A stretch of 64,000 bases of DNA, from the NCBI RefSeq assembly GCF_001571005.1, contig NZ_BCST01000005.1, positions 351,713 to 415,712 on the forward strand, in the 5' to 3' direction. Under the pieces are notes generated by a model, which saw only the letters and a list, made by a program, of their open reading frames with translations, was not told the DNA's origin and made no database searches. Source of the stretch: Herbiconiux solani NBRC 106740 (GTDB taxonomy: Bacteria; Actinomycetota; Actinomycetes; Actinomycetales; Microbacteriaceae). A program made the position numbers and the translations under genes. Shown here in pieces: positions 1 through 8,327 of this stretch; within the stretch, counting starts at the first letter, position 1; the number at the start of each line of letters is the position of its first letter.

Positions 1-563
1 TGGAACTCGCTGTCGAGTCGGATGGCGTTCATCGTGCGGAGCCCGGCATCCCGGGCCGCGTCGATCTGCCGGTGGAGGTAGCCCTCGGGGCGGATCGCGT
101 AGATCTCCCGGCTGTCGGTCTCGGCGTCGTAGCTGCCGACGACCCGCGAGTCGGTGAAGTTGTAGGCCGAGGTCACGCCGTTGCCGAGGAAGTCGAGGCA
201 GCCGTGCAGCGTGAACCAGTAGACGTCCTCCTCGTCGGCGCCGGAGATGAACGCGCTCTGCTCGCCGACCCAGGGATAGAGGGTGTCGCCGGGGGTCATC
301 CCGCGCATCCCGGAGGTGAAGATGTGACTGTGCGCCGAGATGAAGCCGGGGGCGACGAAGGCGCCGCCCACGTCGAGCACCTCGCCGGAGCCGATCGCCG
401 CGGAACCGGCCGCACGCGCCCCGATGCCGCCGGCATCCGTGGGCGGTTCGCCCTCCCCCATCGCCTCGATCAGGCCGTCGTCGCCGACGGCGAGCCAGCC
501 GCGGAACCAGTCGGCTCCGTCGGACATCGGGAGGATCACGGCGTTCACCACGAGCAGCTTCAT
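1..563 (-). CDS. Amidohydrolase family protein (N-terminal part, runs off the window)
   Basis: The gene reads leftward from an ATG at 563 and leaves the window before its end, so about 187 N-terminal residues are visible. They show the amidohydrolase layout: a beta-sandwich start (MKLLVVNAVILPMSDG), then the metal-binding strand VAPGFISAHSHIFTSGMRG with the H-x-H ligands and the conserved following Arg-Gly. This is the ATZ/TRZ-like group of deaminases and chlorohydrolases that act on cyclic amidines and nucleobases. An AGGAGT ribosome site lies 12-17 bases upstream of the ATG, a little far. The substrate cannot be told. A role as a methylthioadenosine or adenosylhomocysteine deaminase would suit the nearby methylthioribose genes, but nothing seen proves it. 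The gene is divergent from the phosphatase at 655. Confidence 0.75.
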   Translation of the reverse strand, partial: MKLLVVNAVILPMSDGADWFRGWLAVGDDGLIEAMGEGEPPTDAGGIGARAAGSAAIGSGEVLDVGGAFVAPGFISAHSHIFTSGMRGMTPGDTLYPWVGEQSAFISGADEEDVYWFTLHGCLDFLGNGVTSAYNFTDSRVVGSYDAETDSREIYAIRPEGYLHRQIDAARDAGLRTMNAIRLDSEF

Positions 564-641
564 GTCGCCATCATCACTCCTGCACATTGCGGCGAGGTTT
601 CGGCAGTTTGCACAGCGCGTTTAACCCGCTCGCGCGGCCGA

Positions 642-647
642 TATTCT
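642..647 (+). promoter_or_regulatory. -10 box of a leaderless promoter
   Basis: TATTCT fits the actinobacterial TAnnnT -10 pattern and ends exactly 7 bases before the ATG at 655. No ribosome-binding site precedes that ATG. Transcription would therefore start at or next to the start codon. Confidence 0.5.
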
Positions 648-654
648 GGATGCC

Positions 655-1266
655 ATGACCCGCCCCCCGCAGATCGTGCTCGTCCGCCACGGAGAGACGG
701 AGTGGAGCCTCAGCGGCCAGCACACCGGCCGAACCGACATCCCGCTCACCGCCCGTGGTGAGGAGCAGGCCGCCCAGGTCGGTCGCGTGCTCGACGGCCG
801 CTCCTTCGGGCTCGTGCTCTCCAGCCCGCGCGTGCGCGCGCACCACACCGCCGAGATCGCCGGCTACGGCGACCAGGTCGTGGTCGATCCGGATCTCGCG
901 GAGTGGGACTACGGAGCCTACGAGGGCCTGACCAGCCCGCAGATCGCCGAGGTCTACGGCGACGACTGGAACCTGTGGCGTGACGGCATCGAGCCCGACG
1001 CCGAGGGCCGGGGCGAGCAGGCGGCCGACATGCTGGCGCGCAACACCGCGATCATCCACCGTGCCCGGCCGACGCTCAACGAGGGGAAGGACGTGCTGCT
1101 GTTCTCGCACGGCCACTTCCTCCGCACCCTGTCGGCGACGTGGCTCGGCCTGCCGATCGCCGCGGGCGAGCTGCTCGTGCTCGACACCGCCTCGATCAGC
1201 GTGCTCGGCTTCGAGCACGGCAACCAGGTGCTGCGGTCGTGGAACCGCACGCCCTGGGCCGAATGA
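655..1266 (+). CDS. Histidine phosphatase family protein
   Basis: This 203-residue protein belongs to the phosphoglycerate-mutase-like histidine phosphatases. The N-terminal LVRHGETEW carries the catalytic RHG histidine. GRTDIPLTARGEEQA and the SSPRVRAHHTAE segment carry the phosphate-binding arginines. The second catalytic histidine is in LLFSHGHFLRTL. Length is usual for single-domain members, which hydrolyse phosphate esters such as sugar phosphates or act as broad phosphatases; the true substrate is unknown. The ATG at 655 is chosen because it begins the conserved strand and has a -10 box at leaderless spacing. The next gene starts 64 bases later on the same strand. Confidence 0.85.
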   Translation: MTRPPQIVLVRHGETEWSLSGQHTGRTDIPLTARGEEQAAQVGRVLDGRSFGLVLSSPRVRAHHTAEIAGYGDQVVVDPDLAEWDYGAYEGLTSPQIAEVYGDDWNLWRDGIEPDAEGRGEQAADMLARNTAIIHRARPTLNEGKDVLLFSHGHFLRTLSATWLGLPIAAGELLVLDTASISVLGFEHGNQVLRSWNRTPWAE

Positions 1267-1329
1267 CCCGCGAGACCGCCCGAACCAGCACGAACCACCT
1301 CTGACCCGCCCCTGGAGAGGAGCAGCAGC

Positions 1330-2529
1330 GTGACCCGACCCGCTGTGATCACCGAGCCTGCCGCCGCGCTCGACGCCCTCGCCGGGCTGGCCGACGACTT
1401 CGCCCGGGTGGCCGTCGCCCGCGACAAGGAGGGCACGGCGCCGTTCGCCGAGGTGGCCGCGCTGCGGGCCACCGGCATCCTGCCCGCCCTGGTCGACCGC
1501 GAGTTCGGCGGCGGCGGCCTCGACTGGCACACCGTGTTCGAGGGGCTGCGGCCCGTCATCCGTGCCGACGCGGGCCTCGGCCACGTCTTCGCGTACCACT
1601 TCGTCAACTCCTGGCGGCTGCAGCTGAACGAGTACCAGCCGCGGATCGACGACCTCCAGCGCGAGCTGGCGGCCCGGCACCTGTTCTGGGGCGGCGCGGG
1701 CAATCCGCGGGACGCGGGGCTCGAGCTCACCCCGGTCGCCGGCGGTGGGTTCACGGTCACCGGCCGCAAGTTCTTCGCCACCGGAGCCCAGGTGGCCGAC
1801 CGGGTCACCGCGTCGGGAACCCGGGTCGACACGGGCGAGAAGCTGGCGATCGTGATCGACGCCACCGGGCCCGGGGTCGTGCACCACGACGACTGGGAGA
1901 ACATCGGGCAGCGGCTGTCGGCGTCGGGTTCGGTGTCGTTCCATGCCGCCGCGGTGCCCGAGGAGCACGTGCTGGGCTACGGCGAGCAGTCGGGGCCGAA
2001 GTACAAGCCGTACTCGTCGCTGTCGATCCTGCTGTTCCAGCTCGCGCTCGACCACCTGCACGTGGGGCTCGCCGAGGGAGCGCTCGAGGCCGCCTCGCAG
2101 TACGTCGTGAGCACGACCAAGCCGTGGTCGACCAGCGGGCTCGCGCGCGCGGTCGACGACCCGTACATCCGCGAACTGATCGGCGAGCTCACCGCGGCGA
2201 CCCGGGCGGCGGATGCGCTGACCTGGCGCGCCACCGACGCGCTGGTCGCGGCCGCCGACAAGCGCTGGGCGCTGACGGATGCCGAGCGCGGCGAGGTCGC
2301 GGTCGAGATCGCCGCCGCGAAGGTCGTGAGCACCCGCACGGTGCTCGACGTCACCTCGCGGTTGTTCGAGCTGACCGGCGCCCGCGCCACGGGCGAGGCC
2401 TACGGCTACGACCGGTTCTGGCGCAACGCCCGCACGATCACGCTGCACGATCCTGTGGCATACAAGGCGCAGGAGGTGGGCGACAACGCCCTCACCGGCG
2501 CGTACCCGGAGCCCTCGGGCTACAGCTGA
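1330..2529 (+). CDS. Acyl-CoA dehydrogenase family flavoprotein (DszC/SfnB-like)
   Basis: A 399-residue flavoprotein with the acyl-CoA dehydrogenase fold. It has a helical N-terminal domain, a central beta domain (FTVTGRKFFATGAQVADRV resembles the flavin-contacting strand of the family) and a C-terminal helical domain ending FWRNARTITLHDPVAYK. This last motif and the absence of the usual catalytic Glu loop resemble the DszC/SfnB branch, whose members are reduced-flavin monooxygenases for sulfur compounds or related dehydrogenases. GTG at 1330 follows a GGAGAGGAG ribosome site. It lies 63 bases after the phosphatase and may be cotranscribed. A sulfur-related role would fit the methylthioribose locus downstream, but that is inference. 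Confidence 0.75.
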   Translation: MTRPAVITEPAAALDALAGLADDFARVAVARDKEGTAPFAEVAALRATGILPALVDREFGGGGLDWHTVFEGLRPVIRADAGLGHVFAYHFVNSWRLQLNEYQPRIDDLQRELAARHLFWGGAGNPRDAGLELTPVAGGGFTVTGRKFFATGAQVADRVTASGTRVDTGEKLAIVIDATGPGVVHHDDWENIGQRLSASGSVSFHAAAVPEEHVLGYGEQSGPKYKPYSSLSILLFQLALDHLHVGLAEGALEAASQYVVSTTKPWSTSGLARAVDDPYIRELIGELTAATRAADALTWRATDALVAAADKRWALTDAERGEVAVEIAAAKVVSTRTVLDVTSRLFELTGARATGEAYGYDRFWRNARTITLHDPVAYKAQEVGDNALTGAYPEPSGYS

Positions 2530-2647
2530 GCCGGGCCGGCCGAGCTGGCCGGGCTCGGCGGGCGTAGGCGCCACCGGAGCCCGCGGCGAGCGCGGCGTGA
2601 CACGCCCACGAGGCGGGTCGCGCTCGGCGGGATGGGAGAATGGGGTC

Positions 2648-3778
2648 ATGGAACCCACTCGCAGCGAGCTGCGCCGCTGGCGGAAGTATCTGGCCGACGA
2701 GCGGGCCGAGGCGAAGGTCTACCGCGAGCTGGCGGCCCGGCGTACCGGCTCCGAGCGCGAGATCCTCTCGGCCCTCGCCGACGCCGAAGGCCGCCACGAG
2801 ACCCACTGGCTCGAGCTCCTCGGCGACGACGTCGGCAAGCCCCGTCGGGCCGACCTCCGCACCCGCATGCTCGGCGTGCTCGCCCGCCGCTTCGGCTCGG
2901 TGTTCGTGCTCGCCCTGATGCAGCGGGCCGAGGCGCGCTCGCCCTACGAGACCGATGTGGATGCGACGCCCGCGATGGCGGCCGACGAGCGCATCCACGG
3001 TGAGGTCGTGCGGGGCCTGGCGGCACGGGGCCGCAGTCGCCTCTCCGGCACCTTCCGCGCCGCGGTCTTCGGCGCCAACGACGGACTGGTCTCCAACCTC
3101 GCCCTGGTGCTCGGGATGAGCGCGACCGGCGTCTCTCACACGGTCGTGCTGGCCTCGGGCGTCGCCGGGCTGCTCGCCGGCGCGCTCTCGATGGGGGCGG
3201 GGGAATTCGTCTCGGTGCGGTCGCAGCGCGAGCTGCTCGCCGCATCCACCCCCGACCCGGACGCCCACACCGCCGTGCCGCTCCTCGACGTCGACGCGAA
3301 CGAGCTGGCACTGGTCTACCGGGCGCGCGGGATGACCGAGGAGCAGGCCGACGCCCGCGCCAAGGACGTGTTCGGCGGGGTGTCGACGACCACCTCGGCG
3401 ATCAGGATCGTGCGGGTCGGCGACGCCGGCGTGACCGCGCCGGAGATCGTCGGGGGCGGTGCGGGCGGGGACTCTCCGGACGGCGACGAGCACGAGGAGA
3501 TCGGCACCGCCTGGCAGGCCGCGATCTCGTCGTTCTTCTTCTTCGCCTCGGGCGCGATCATCCCCGTGCTGCCCTACGCGTTCGGGCTCTCGGGCGGCGT
3601 CGCGATCGCGATCGCCGCGGGCCTGGTCGGGCTCGCGCTGCTCGGCACGGGTGCCGTCGTCGGGCTGCTCTCCGGCGGCCCGCCGCTCAGGCGTGCGCTG
3701 CGGCAGCTCGCGATCGGCTTCGGCGCGGCGGCCGTGACGTACGTGCTCGGGCTGCTCTTCGGCACGGCGATCGGCTAG
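2648..3778 (+). CDS. Membrane-bound ferritin / VIT1-CCC1 family iron transporter (MbfA-like)
   Basis: A 376-residue two-domain protein. Residues about 1-130 form a ferritin-like (rubrerythrin-type) helical domain with repeated Glu/His metal-ligand patterns (ADERAEAKVYREL, ADAEGRHETHWLELL, AADERIHGEVV). The rest is a VIT1/CCC1 membrane domain: FRAAVFGANDGLVSNLALVLG starts its first helix, followed by a helical pair rich in Gly and Ala, a cytoplasmic loop and three C-terminal helices. This order matches MbfA proteins, which oxidise ferrous iron and export it or manganese. The ATG at 2648 is preferred over the upstream start of the open frame because the conserved domain begins there and GAGAAT lies 6 bases before it, close to leaderless spacing. 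Confidence 0.88.
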   Translation: MEPTRSELRRWRKYLADERAEAKVYRELAARRTGSEREILSALADAEGRHETHWLELLGDDVGKPRRADLRTRMLGVLARRFGSVFVLALMQRAEARSPYETDVDATPAMAADERIHGEVVRGLAARGRSRLSGTFRAAVFGANDGLVSNLALVLGMSATGVSHTVVLASGVAGLLAGALSMGAGEFVSVRSQRELLAASTPDPDAHTAVPLLDVDANELALVYRARGMTEEQADARAKDVFGGVSTTTSAIRIVRVGDAGVTAPEIVGGGAGGDSPDGDEHEEIGTAWQAAISSFFFFASGAIIPVLPYAFGLSGGVAIAIAAGLVGLALLGTGAVVGLLSGGPPLRRALRQLAIGFGAAAVTYVLGLLFGTAIG

Positions 3779-3788
3779 CGAGCGCCCA

Positions 3789-3802
3789 GGCCCGGCCGGG
3801 CC
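3789..3802. terminator. GC-rich palindrome between convergent genes
   Basis: A 14-base perfect palindrome of GGCCC/GGGCC type lies between the stop of the iron transporter and the stop of mtnD. It could help end transcription from either side, but it has no loop of its own and no T-run, so the call is weak. Confidence 0.25.
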
Positions 3803-3829
3803 AGGCCAGGCCCAGCCCAGCCCCGGCGG

Positions 3830-4414
3830 CTACGCCGAGACCGACGCCAGCTCGTCGTAGGTGGCGAACTTCGTCGCGACGTCGCTGCCGGTGAAGTTGC
3901 CCACCCAGCCGTCGTCGTCGTGGAAGAAGCGCACCGACACGTAGTCGGGGCGGGTGCCCATGTCGAACCAGTGCGTGGTGTCCTTCGGCACGGAGAGCAG
4001 GTCGCCGGCCTCGCAGAACACGGCGTGCACCTTGCCGTCGACGTGCAGGTAGAAGACGCCGGAGCCGCGGGCGAAGAAGCGGTCCTCGTCGTCGTCGTGC
4101 TGGTGCTCGCTGAGGAACTTCTGACGTGCGGTCGCCGAGGCCTCGCGGTACTCGTCGGTGTCCTCCGGCGTGATCGAGACCACGTCGACCAGGGTGTAGC
4201 CGTGCTCGGCGTTCACCGCGTCGATCTCGGAGCGGTAGGCGGCGAGCACCTCGTCCTGGGTCGGGTTCTCGGAGAGCTCCTGGAGCTCCCAGCGGCTGAA
4301 GCGCGCACCGAGGCCCGCGAGCACCTCGCGGATCGTGTCGGCATCCCGCGTCTGCAGTTCGGGCGTCGAGGGGTCGTTGTCGTTCCACACGGTCAGGAGG
4401 GTCATGACCAACAT
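3830..4414 (-). CDS. mtnD: Acireductone dioxygenase
   Basis: MtnD oxidises the acireductone 1,2-dihydroxy-5-methylthiopent-1-en-3-one. The Fe form gives 2-keto-4-methylthiobutyrate and formate, the last step of methylthioribose salvage before transamination to methionine. The cupin metal site is complete: H-x-H-x3-E in SEHQHDDDEDRF and a later His in TTHWFDMG, with the spacing of the Klebsiella enzyme. Length (194 residues) is usual. I use the ATG at 4414, which has GAGG 6 bases upstream; the ATG at 4405 begins the segment MTLLTVWNDNDP, which looks like the family N-terminus, and is an alternative. It is divergent from the ABC importer genes, and the other mtn genes lie 9 kb away. Confidence 0.92.
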   Translation of the reverse strand: MLVMTLLTVWNDNDPSTPELQTRDADTIREVLAGLGARFSRWELQELSENPTQDEVLAAYRSEIDAVNAEHGYTLVDVVSITPEDTDEYREASATARQKFLSEHQHDDDEDRFFARGSGVFYLHVDGKVHAVFCEAGDLLSVPKDTTHWFDMGTRPDYVSVRFFHDDDGWVGNFTGSDVATKFATYDELASVSA

Positions 4415-4562
4415 GGTAGACCTCGACTCCTGCACAATCGGCGGCGGGCTCCGAACGAGTAACAGAGCGACACATGATTCGGCCGCCCGCCCGCGCGCGG
4501 GGTTGAATCAGAACGCGATCACACGCATCCGCACGTCTTCTCCTCATCCCGAAGGATCCCTC

Positions 4563-5660
4563 ATGGCCCTCATCCGCAGAGCCGCGGTCGTCACCGCTCT
4601 CGCCGCCGCCTCCGTGCTCGCGCTCAGCGCCTGCGCCCAGTCCGACGGCGGTTCCTCGTCGGCCGGCTCGTCCGCGGCCGCACCCACCGCATCCGCCGCC
4701 CTGCCCGCCCCCTTCGACGGCGAACCCGTCAAGGTCGCGCTGGTGCGCCAGAGCGGCGCGGGCGACTACTTCGAGGCCTGGGGCGCCGGCGCCCAGGCGC
4801 AGGCGAAGTTCGCGAACATCGACCTGCAGGTGACGGATGCGCGCAACGACAACGCCAAGCAGGCCAGCGACCTCGAGCAGGCCATCGCGTCCAAGCCCGC
4901 GGCGATCATCGTCGACCACGGCCAGACCGACACCCTGCAGCCGCTGATCACCGAGGCGGTCGGAGCCGGCATCTCCGTCGTCGTCTACGACCTCGCGCTC
5001 ACCGACCCCACCGGGGTGATCACCACGAGCCAGTCCGACGAGTCGATGGCCAGCGGCGTGCTCGACCAGCTGATCGACGACGTGGGCGACGGCGCGAAGG
5101 TCGGCTACGTCTCGGCCGAGGGCTTCGCCGCCCTCGATCGCCGCGCAGTGGTCTGGAACCAGTACGTCACCGACCACAAGCTCGACGTGCTGTTCTCGAC
5201 CGGCAAGGTCAGCGAGTCCACCGCGACCGACAACATCCCGCTGGTGGATGCGGCGGTGAAGCAGAACCCCGATGTGCAGGCGATCTTCGCCCCGTACGAC
5301 GAGATCACCAAGGGTACTGTTCAGGCTGTGATCAACAACAACCTGCAGAGCAAGGTCAAGGTCTACGGCATCGACATCTCGAACGCCGACCTCGAGGTCA
5401 TCACGGCCGACGGCAGCCCCTGGGTCGCCACCTCGGCGACCGACCCGGCCGCCGTGGGCGCGGGCGTCGTACGATCCCTGGCCCTCAGCCTCGCCGGTCA
5501 GCTCGACGAGACCGACGTGCAGTTCCCGGCGATCACGATCACGCAGGACTTCCTGGCCGAGAACTCGGTCACCAACGTCTCCGAACTGCGCACCGCCCAG
5601 CCGAGCCTGAAGCTCGACGACGTCGTGGTCGCGGATTGGCTGCCCGCGGTCTCCGAATGA
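4563..5660 (+). CDS. Sugar ABC transporter substrate-binding lipoprotein, probable methylthioribose binder
   Basis: A 365-residue periplasmic-binding-protein type 1 lipoprotein. It has a charged N-terminus, a hydrophobic segment and a lipobox ending in Cys24 (LALSAC), then a Ser/Ala-rich linker and the ribose-binding-protein fold (VKVALVRQSGAGDYFEAWG; AAIIVDHGQ; IFAPYDEITKG). It would deliver a pentose-like ligand to the ATPase and permease that follow with overlapping reading frames. Because the operon ends in an MTR kinase and faces mtnD, the ligand is inferred to be 5-methylthioribose or a close 5-deoxy sugar. LsrB-like or ribose binding are alternatives. GAAGGA before the ATG at 4563 supports this start rather than the longer open frame. 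Confidence 0.85.
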   Translation: MALIRRAAVVTALAAASVLALSACAQSDGGSSSAGSSAAAPTASAALPAPFDGEPVKVALVRQSGAGDYFEAWGAGAQAQAKFANIDLQVTDARNDNAKQASDLEQAIASKPAAIIVDHGQTDTLQPLITEAVGAGISVVVYDLALTDPTGVITTSQSDESMASGVLDQLIDDVGDGAKVGYVSAEGFAALDRRAVVWNQYVTDHKLDVLFSTGKVSESTATDNIPLVDAAVKQNPDVQAIFAPYDEITKGTVQAVINNNLQSKVKVYGIDISNADLEVITADGSPWVATSATDPAAVGAGVVRSLALSLAGQLDETDVQFPAITITQDFLAENSVTNVSELRTAQPSLKLDDVVVADWLPAVSE

Positions 5661-7279
5661 CCTCTGTTCCCGCTCGTCCGGTCGAGGGGCGCGACGCCAG
5701 CGTCGTGTCCCTCGTCGGCGTCTCCGTGGCCTACGGGTCGAACGTGGTGCTGACCGATGTCGACCTCGAGTTCCGGGCCGGCGAGATCCTCGCGCTGCTC
5801 GGCGCCAACGGGGCCGGCAAGTCCACGCTGATCAAGGCGCTGTCGGGCGCGAACTCCCGCTATACGGGCGAGATCCGGATCGGCGGGGCGCCTGTGCACC
5901 TCGGTTCCCCGGTCGCAGCCCGGCAGCAGGGCATCTCCGCGGTGCACCAGAAGGTCGCCGACGGCATCGTGCCCGGCCTCACGGTGGCCGAGAACCTCAC
6001 GCTCGACGACCTCGCTCAGGCCTCGCGGCATCCGCTCCGCAATCGCCGGCAGGCGACCGTCGACGCGCGGTCGGCGCTCGCGACCCTGGGTCTCGACTGG
6101 CCCGACTCGGTGCTGGGGCAGGATGCGGCCGACCTCGCGATCTCCGACGCCCAGCTGCTCGTGCTGGCCCGGGCGCTCCGCAGCACGCCGCAGCTCCTGA
6201 TCCTCGACGAGCCCACCTCGGCCCTCACCGCGGCCGAGGCCGAGCGGCTGTTCGAGGTGCTCCGCGGGCTCCGGGCCCGGGGGCTCTCGATCGTCTACGT
6301 CTCGCACCGGTTCGGTGAGATCGAGGCGCTGGCCGACCGGGTCGTGGTGCTGCGCGACGGGATCGTGCAGAGCGAGTCGGTGCGTCCGTTCGAATGGCAC
6401 GGCATCCTGCACGACATGCTCGGCCGCGCGACCGACGTCGAGCACGACCGGGGCGGCACCCAGCGCGGCACCGAGGTCGTCGCCGAGCTGCGCGGGGTGC
6501 GGCTGTTCCCCGAGGCGGCTCCGGTCGACCTCGAGGTGCGGCGCGGTGAGGTGCTCGGGGTGCTCGGACTGATCGGGGCCGGCAAGACCGAGATCGCCGA
6601 GCTGCTCGGCGGGCTCGCGAAGCCGCTCGCCGGGTCGCTCCGCCTTCGGGGCGAGGACTACGCGCCGCGCCGGCCGGGCGATGCGATCGCCGCCGGGGTC
6701 GTGCTGGTGCCGGAGGACCGGCAGCGCCAGGGGATCCTGCCCGGGTGGTCGGTGCTCCGCAACATCACGCTCCCCTTCCTCCGCGAGTCGAGCGTCGCGG
6801 GGCTCGTCCGCCGCCGCTTCGAGCGCTCGCGCGCCGACACCGTGATCGACACGCTGCAGGTCGTGGCCCGGGGCCCCGAGGCCTCGATCGACGACCTCTC
6901 CGGCGGTAACCAGCAGAAGGTGGTGGTCGGCCGCTGGCTCTCCGCCGGGCCGACGCTGGCCATCCTCGACGAGCCGTTCCGCGGGGTCGACATCGCCGCC
7001 CGGCGCGAGATCGGCGCCCGGCTGGCGGGGCTCGCGGCCGACGGCGCCGCCGCGGTCGTGCTCTCCAGCGACGTCGACGAGATCCTCGAGGTCGCCGATC
7101 GCATCGTCGTGCTCGTCGGGGGTGCGGTCGAGCTCGACCGGTACGCCGACGAGGTCGACCGGGCAGCGGTGATCGGGGCGTTCCTCGGGCAGACGGTCTC
7201 GTCGTCGCCCTCCCCTTCTTCTTCCCTTTCCCCTGCACCCGAGCCCTCTCCCGAAAGGCCCTCGAATGTCCAGCCCTAG
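5657..7279 (+). CDS. Sugar ABC transporter ATP-binding protein (double nucleotide-binding domain)
   Basis: A 540-residue protein with two ABC domains, as in RbsA, MglA and LsrA. The first has Walker A GANGAGKST (residues 49-57) and Walker [13 protein letters not shown]. The second has GLIGAGKTE, the signature SGGNQQKV and Walker B LAILDEPFRGVDI. Unusually, the second Walker A keeps a Lys, where many paralogues have Arg. The first signature is poor (ISDAQLLVLARA, not SGG-Q), which is common in this family. ATG at 5657 overlaps the previous stop as ATGA. The frame runs 14 bases into the permease gene. The C-terminus is a Ser/Pro-rich tail. Confidence 0.9.
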   Translation: MTSVPARPVEGRDASVVSLVGVSVAYGSNVVLTDVDLEFRAGEILALLGANGAGKSTLIKALSGANSRYTGEIRIGGAPVHLGSPVAARQQGISAVHQKVADGIVPGLTVAENLTLDDLAQASRHPLRNRRQATVDARSALATLGLDWPDSVLGQDAADLAISDAQLLVLARALRSTPQLLILDEPTSALTAAEAERLFEVLRGLRARGLSIVYVSHRFGEIEALADRVVVLRDGIVQSESVRPFEWHGILHDMLGRATDVEHDRGGTQRGTEVVAELRGVRLFPEAAPVDLEVRRGEVLGVLGLIGAGKTEIAELLGGLAKPLAGSLRLRGEDYAPRRPGDAIAAGVVLVPEDRQRQGILPGWSVLRNITLPFLRESSVAGLVRRRFERSRADTVIDTLQVVARGPEASIDDLSGGNQQKVVVGRWLSAGPTLAILDEPFRGVDIAARREIGARLAGLAADGAAAVVLSSDVDEILEVADRIVVLVGGAVELDRYADEVDRAAVIGAFLGQTVSSSPSPSSSLSPAPEPSPERPSNVQP

Positions 7280-8318
7280 TGTGGTCGCGGTCAGATCGAC
7301 TCCCGGCGAGCGCATCTCCGCCTTCGTGGTCAAGTGGGGCTTCGTCGGCGTGACGGTGGCCCTCATCCTCTTCTTCGTCATCACCGAACCCAACTTCCGC
7401 ACCGTCGACAACATCTTCGGCATGCTCAAGTTCATCGCGCCGACGGCGATCGCCGGGCTCGGCGTGATGCTCGCGATGACGGTCGGCGGCATCGACCTCT
7501 CGGTCGGCGCCTCGGCGGGCTTCGCGGTCTCGATCGCGGCCTGGACGATGGTGATCGGCAACCAGGTCGGCGGTGTCGCGGTGTCGGTGGTGCTGGTCTG
7601 CGGGCTGCTGATCGGGGCGCTGAACGCGTTCTTGATCGTGATCGCGCGCATCCCGGATCTGCTGGCGACGCTGACCACGATGTTCGTGATCGTCGGGCTC
7701 AAGCTGATCATCGTCGACGGCAAGTCGATCTCGTCGCAGATGACGCTGTCGAACGGCACGACCGCGCCAGGCAAGTTCACGGCCGACTTCCTCTGGCTCG
7801 ACCGCGGGAGCATCGGGCCGGTGCCGGTGCCGGTCATCATCTTCCTGGTGATCACGGTGCTGCTGTGGTTCCTGCTCGAGCGCACGCGCTGGGGCCGGGC
7901 GCTGTTCGCGGTCGGCACGAACTCCGAGGCCGCGCGGCTGTCGGGCATCCGGGTGCAGTGGTACCGCACCGCCGCCTACATGGGCTGCGGGCTCCTCGCC
8001 TCGGTGGCCGGGCTGCTGCTCGCGGCCCGGATCGGGCAGGGCGACGTGAGCGCGGGCAACTCGCTGCTGCTGGATGCGGTGGCGGTCGCGCTCGTCGGTG
8101 TCTCGGTGCTCGGAATCGGCCGGCCGAACGCGTGGGGCACGGCGCTCGGCGCGGTGCTGATCGCGGTGATGGTGACGGGCTTCACGATGCTCGGGCTGCC
8201 GTACTACGCGCAGGACTTCGGCAAGGGCATCGTGCTTTTGATCGCCCTGCTGTTCAGCTTCACGTTCTCGCGGCGGCGCACGGTCGTGACCGCGGGATCG
8301 ACCACCTCGAGCTCGTAG
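7266..8318 (+). CDS. Sugar ABC transporter permease, probable methylthioribose importer
   Basis: A 350-residue integral membrane protein of the branched-chain/ribose permease superfamily (RbsC/LsrC type). It has about 8-10 hydrophobic helices and the conserved loop MTVGGIDLSVGASAGF, plus the later FAVGTNSEAARLSGI segment that contacts the ATPase. It forms the membrane channel for the binding protein and ATPase encoded just upstream. Its start lies inside the ATPase gene and the kinase starts 10 bases after its stop, so all four genes appear to be one transcript. Ligand identity comes from context only. Confidence 0.9.
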   Translation: MSSPSVVAVRSTPGERISAFVVKWGFVGVTVALILFFVITEPNFRTVDNIFGMLKFIAPTAIAGLGVMLAMTVGGIDLSVGASAGFAVSIAAWTMVIGNQVGGVAVSVVLVCGLLIGALNAFLIVIARIPDLLATLTTMFVIVGLKLIIVDGKSISSQMTLSNGTTAPGKFTADFLWLDRGSIGPVPVPVIIFLVITVLLWFLLERTRWGRALFAVGTNSEAARLSGIRVQWYRTAAYMGCGLLASVAGLLLAARIGQGDVSAGNSLLLDAVAVALVGVSVLGIGRPNAWGTALGAVLIAVMVTGFTMLGLPYYAQDFGKGIVLLIALLFSFTFSRRRTVVTAGSTTSSS

Positions 8319-8327
8319 GGGGCTGCG

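Noticed and set aside
1..563. Assigning the left-edge amidohydrolase as methylthioadenosine deaminase
   Set aside because: Only the N-terminal third is visible and no substrate-specific residue can be checked.
574..2658. 694-codon open frame on the minus strand
   Set aside because: It lies opposite the histidine phosphatase, acyl-CoA-dehydrogenase-like and iron-transporter genes, which have clear domains; the frame is an Arg/Gly/Pro-rich GC artefact.
4406..4562. Looked for a SAM-type riboswitch or clear operator between mtnD and the importer
   Set aside because: No recognisable aptamer core, terminator pair or convincing palindrome was found by eye; a covariance-model search would be needed.
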